This document shows, one piece after another, positions 60,956 to 64,000 of a DNA stretch of 64,000 nt. A program made the translations under genes and the position numbers. This DNA comes from Progne subis subis (taxonomy: Eukaryota; Chordata; Aves; Passeriformes; Hirundinidae): contig JAKJHU010000085.1 of assembly GCA_022316685.1 (NCBI GenBank), positions 2,418,001 to 2,482,000 of the forward strand, written 5' to 3'. How positions within the stretch are numbered: the first letter of the stretch is position 1; the number at the start of each line of letters is the position of its first letter. The notes beneath the pieces are model-generated. The model made no database searches and was not told where the DNA came from. It saw only the letters and a program-made list of their open reading frames with translations.

Positions 60956-63900
60956 CAAAAAAAGTGATCTCAAACAAAAGAGAAATTCTGCAAACACATA
61001 TATAATTGATCCCACTAAACATGCTGAGGGATTTTACGTCTATAAATTTACCTGTGCAAAAGCCATAAGGCTCAGGGATATACTCCCCATAGATATACTC
61101 CCCATAAGCAGTTCTCTTCAGTGTGTGCACAACTCTTTATTTCAGGGTTCTTCTTCTGTATGGCTTTTTGCATGGTTGAATCTCTCAGCATAAAGTTTAT
61201 TGAAAAGAAGGAACAAATATAATCCTGATTATAAATATTCACTCTTGCATAATAGTAATTCAGCTGTTTTTATTTGATTCCACATTATTTGTAGGGTAAT
61301 GGTCCACTTGCAGAAATTGACCTCTGGCGTGAAAAAAATGCTACTTTAAGTGCTCTTACTGAACAGCTAAAGCTTCCAGAGGTGCAAAAAGTCTTGGAAA
61401 TACTACAGGAAGCTGATTCTAAGTTTACTGGAGATTTAAAGATAGTCTTAAGTGACCTCGAAAAACATCACATGGAAGCTCAAGATAGTGCTAAGTTTCT
61501 CTCAACTCTCGAACGCCATTTGAAGGTACCCATCCTTGAGAAAACTTGGTGAAATTTGAACCGTACTTACTTGAGTTTGGGTTCTCTGTTGATATAATCA
61601 CCTCTTGTTTATTTTCTTCCTTTTTAGTAGCAATAAAGATATATTCTAGATTAACAAATTATATTTAATTTTTAAAAAGTGTTGCTTATTTTGTTTGAGT
61701 TTCAGTGGTGCTGATGTTTCAAAGCTCAGAGCTGTGAGCACTTGGTTTGTAGTCCAACCTTGGGAGTTTTGAAGTCATAGCTCAACTGGGGATAACAAAG
61801 ATTTCTCTACTCCATTTTTTTAGGTAGTTTCTACCACAAATTACAGCTGATCTTCCAAAATTTAAATTGTATTAAAGATCATCCAAACAAAGAGTTGAGC
61901 CAAAATTTAAAATCAGGACCTAAAATCATTTGGAGCAAAAGGTGCAGATTTGCACATCTTTAACCTTATTTAGGCACCAGGATGTCTCCTTGTCCAGGTT
62001 ATTTATTTAATAATGTTACAGACTTTCATAACCGGAGGCATCTACAGAATAAATATTAGCTTAATTAATATTAGCTGAATATGACTCTGTGTGTTTTCAC
62101 AACATCTTACCCACAATCTCCATTTCACAGAATTTATCAACTGGCACTGTGGTTGATGTTATCTCGCATACAATCCCTTCCCTGCTGAATGTCCTGAAGC
62201 TGGTGTGGACCATGTCACGGTGCTACAACAAGGACGAGCGCATGGTGCCCTTCTTGGAACGAATTTCATGGGAGATTTCCGCGAGAGTGCGCAGAGTTGT
62301 GGATCTGCAGACGCTCTTTAAGTAAGTGCTGCGTTTCTGTTTAACTGGGCTGTGTTTATTAAAAGTTTTGCTTGTCTTACACAAAGTGCAGTACACGATG
62401 CTTCCACCAAAGAGGTGTCCACGTTTTTCAGCCATCTGAAGTTGTATTAGAAGGTCAATTAAAAGTCAAATTATTTTGTAATTTTCATAAATTACTAAAT
62501 CGGCCCTGAAGAAATAGGTTCTTTTCCTCTTTTGTATTGAAAGAATATAAACCAATAAAATAAATAGAAATAGGTAAAAAAAGCGGCATAAATATAACCA
62601 AATTTATATTTATAACTTGAATAATATTTCCTTTCAAAATCACATTGAGAACAGGTTATAAGTTTTGCCTAGATCTTGTAGTTAGAAGCTGCTAAACCAG
62701 GGTATGTTATTCCAGTCGAGATATGATTTTTTTATCTGTAGTATTTCTGTTTATAATATCTTAACTGTGTTGATTTGATTATTAGACAAGACATAGCTGC
62801 TGCAAAAAAGAAAATAACAGAAGCCAAAAAAATTCTTGAACAATGGAAAAAAAGTTATTTTACTACTTGTATCCAAGTTGAAGAGTCAGGAAGTAAGCGA
62901 TACTGGAAATTTGACGTGAAACGTTTATTTGAAAAAACGGATTATATGGTTTCAATCTGTCAGGATCTGTATGATATTTTTCAGGTAGGAATATAGACAA
63001 TAAATAAAGAGACTGTGTAACTACTGCATTCTTCTGTAGAGAGGATTCTTTTGTTGTAGGTGTAGACTTGTTAACAACTTTTAGTTTTGTGTCTGCGACC
63101 TGAGCAGTGCTTTTGATTCCAGCATTTAATGCTGGAGGTGGGATAACTTTTCTCCAAGTACTGGCTGTGGAAAGGTGCCACTGTGTACGTGGTGTGAACA
63201 TAAGAGACTTGTAGCAACTGTTTCACACATTTGTGATTTTTGTGGGTTGTCACCTTAATTACTTAGATAAAATAACATTAAGTGTACTATAATATAAAAT
63301 TTGGCCATCTGTGAATCTGTGTATTAATTGCAGAGTAACATATGAATGGAGACATGCTGTGTTTAGGCTAATTTAAGTCAGGATAATTAGCAATATGGTC
63401 AATCAGTAAATTGTGTGTAAAGTGGAGTGAAAAGGACTAATAACTGAGTATTATCTGTTATCTGAGTCTCATATTAAAAGATCTGAAATTTAAATCGCAG
63501 CGCAAACTGATCAATTTCTGAGTGGTTGATATTTTTTGGAGGAAAAATTTAACAATGTGTTCAGTGGCAGAAAAAATATTAAAAACAAAGCTTTATGGGA
63601 TGTTCCTCTGAATGAATAGGTCACTGAAGAGCTTTACAATATATTTATACCTGAACTGACAACTGTGACAGAAAATCCAAAAGCTATTGATGAACTATGG
63701 AGAGAAGTAAATATAATAATTAGTCCTATGGAAGACCTGACCTTTGACCCTTTTAGCATGGAAACTGCACGTGACTGGGCATTTGTTATGGAAGAATTTA
63801 GAGAAGATGTTATGGTAAGTACCATATATTATGATTCTCAAAAAACCAGTACAAATAAACTTGACTGCTATTATTAAAAAGTATTTTCATTTTAACACCC

Positions 63901-64000
63901 TTTCTTGGTTTTGCAGGATGAATTTCTAAGTGACAGGGTTTGTTTGCTTTCTCCTTTTGTTTAGGATATTGAAGAAAAGATGACAAGATTTATTGATGAA
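58303..64000 (+). CDS. DNAH10: axonemal dynein heavy chain 10, N-terminal part (ten coding exons); continues beyond the right edge
   Basis: Heavy chain of the inner arm dynein I1/f of motile cilia and sperm flagella (family knowledge). Exons are 58303-58519, 58822-58914, 59385-59500, 59951-60119, 60420-60577, 61295-61525, 62131-62321, 62786-62984, 63620-63814 and 63965-64000 (cut by the edge), about 468 residues with all phases consistent. It begins MSLDDVRVRWLRDRALALLG. Exon 4 is a Ser/Glu-rich linker (SSDSDSENPGSEE). From exon 6, IDLWREKNATLSALTEQLKL and FLSTLERHLK mark the start of the DHC_N1 tail region that binds intermediate chains. The motor domain lies outside the window. The start is the first ATG (GCTGCCATGA) in the open exon. 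The assignment to DNAH10 rather than another heavy chain rests on this tail text and on its place beside ATP6V0A2. Confidence 0.93.
59881..59906. repeat. poly-T run in DNAH10 intron 3
   Basis: About 26 consecutive T, ending 45 bases before exon 4. Confidence 0.85.
60918..60967. repeat. 38-base poly-T run followed by C and seven A
   Basis: The longest homopolymer in the window, in DNAH10 intron 5. A second small repeat lies close by: the 15-bp unit GATATACTCCCCATA occurs twice at 61077-61106. Confidence 0.85.

Overview
This is nuclear DNA from a vertebrate, almost certainly a bird. It carries eight intron-rich protein genes in the order RILPL1(-), TMED2(+), DDX55(+), EIF2B1(-), GTF2H3(+), TCTN2(+), ATP6V0A2(+), DNAH10(+). 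From general knowledge this is the order of human chromosome 12q24.31, so the block is conserved synteny. The bird assignment rests on several CR1-type LINE 3' ends, compact introns and very GC-rich CpG-island promoters. No operon, CRISPR array, tRNA or rRNA gene was seen.

Layout. 1-5149: 5' part of RILPL1 on the minus strand, running off the left edge. 5150-8188: intergenic DNA with a 16-bp C-rich tandem array. 8189-13379: TMED2, with a 21-nt cassette microexon. 15441-22731: DDX55. 23244-26542: EIF2B1, tail-to-tail with DDX55 and head-to-head with GTF2H3 (134 bp between start codons). 26677-30361: GTF2H3, with a U12-type intron. 32421-40368: TCTN2. 41629-56399: ATP6V0A2. About 57390-58160: a roughly 35-bp GC-rich [13 protein letters not shown]. 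58303-64000: first ten coding exons of DNAH10, running off the right edge.

The genes do not form one pathway. Two act in RNA or transcription (DDX55, GTF2H3), one in translation control (EIF2B1), two in secretory or endosomal traffic and acidification (TMED2, ATP6V0A2), and three in cilia (RILPL1, TCTN2, DNAH10). Exon boundaries were set by reading protein homology against GT/AG sites and checking the phase of every junction. All junctions agree except four places, two in TCTN2 and two in ATP6V0A2, where one base too many breaks the frame. These look like assembly insertions rather than real gene death.

I found no undescribed multi-gene system. The most unusual items are a 28-bp tandem duplication that copies both the start codon and the 5' splice site of EIF2B1, the TMED2 microexon, the U12 intron of GTF2H3, a (GT)n tract in place of a polypyrimidine tract in DDX55, repeat arrays in three promoters, and the clustered one-base frame breaks.
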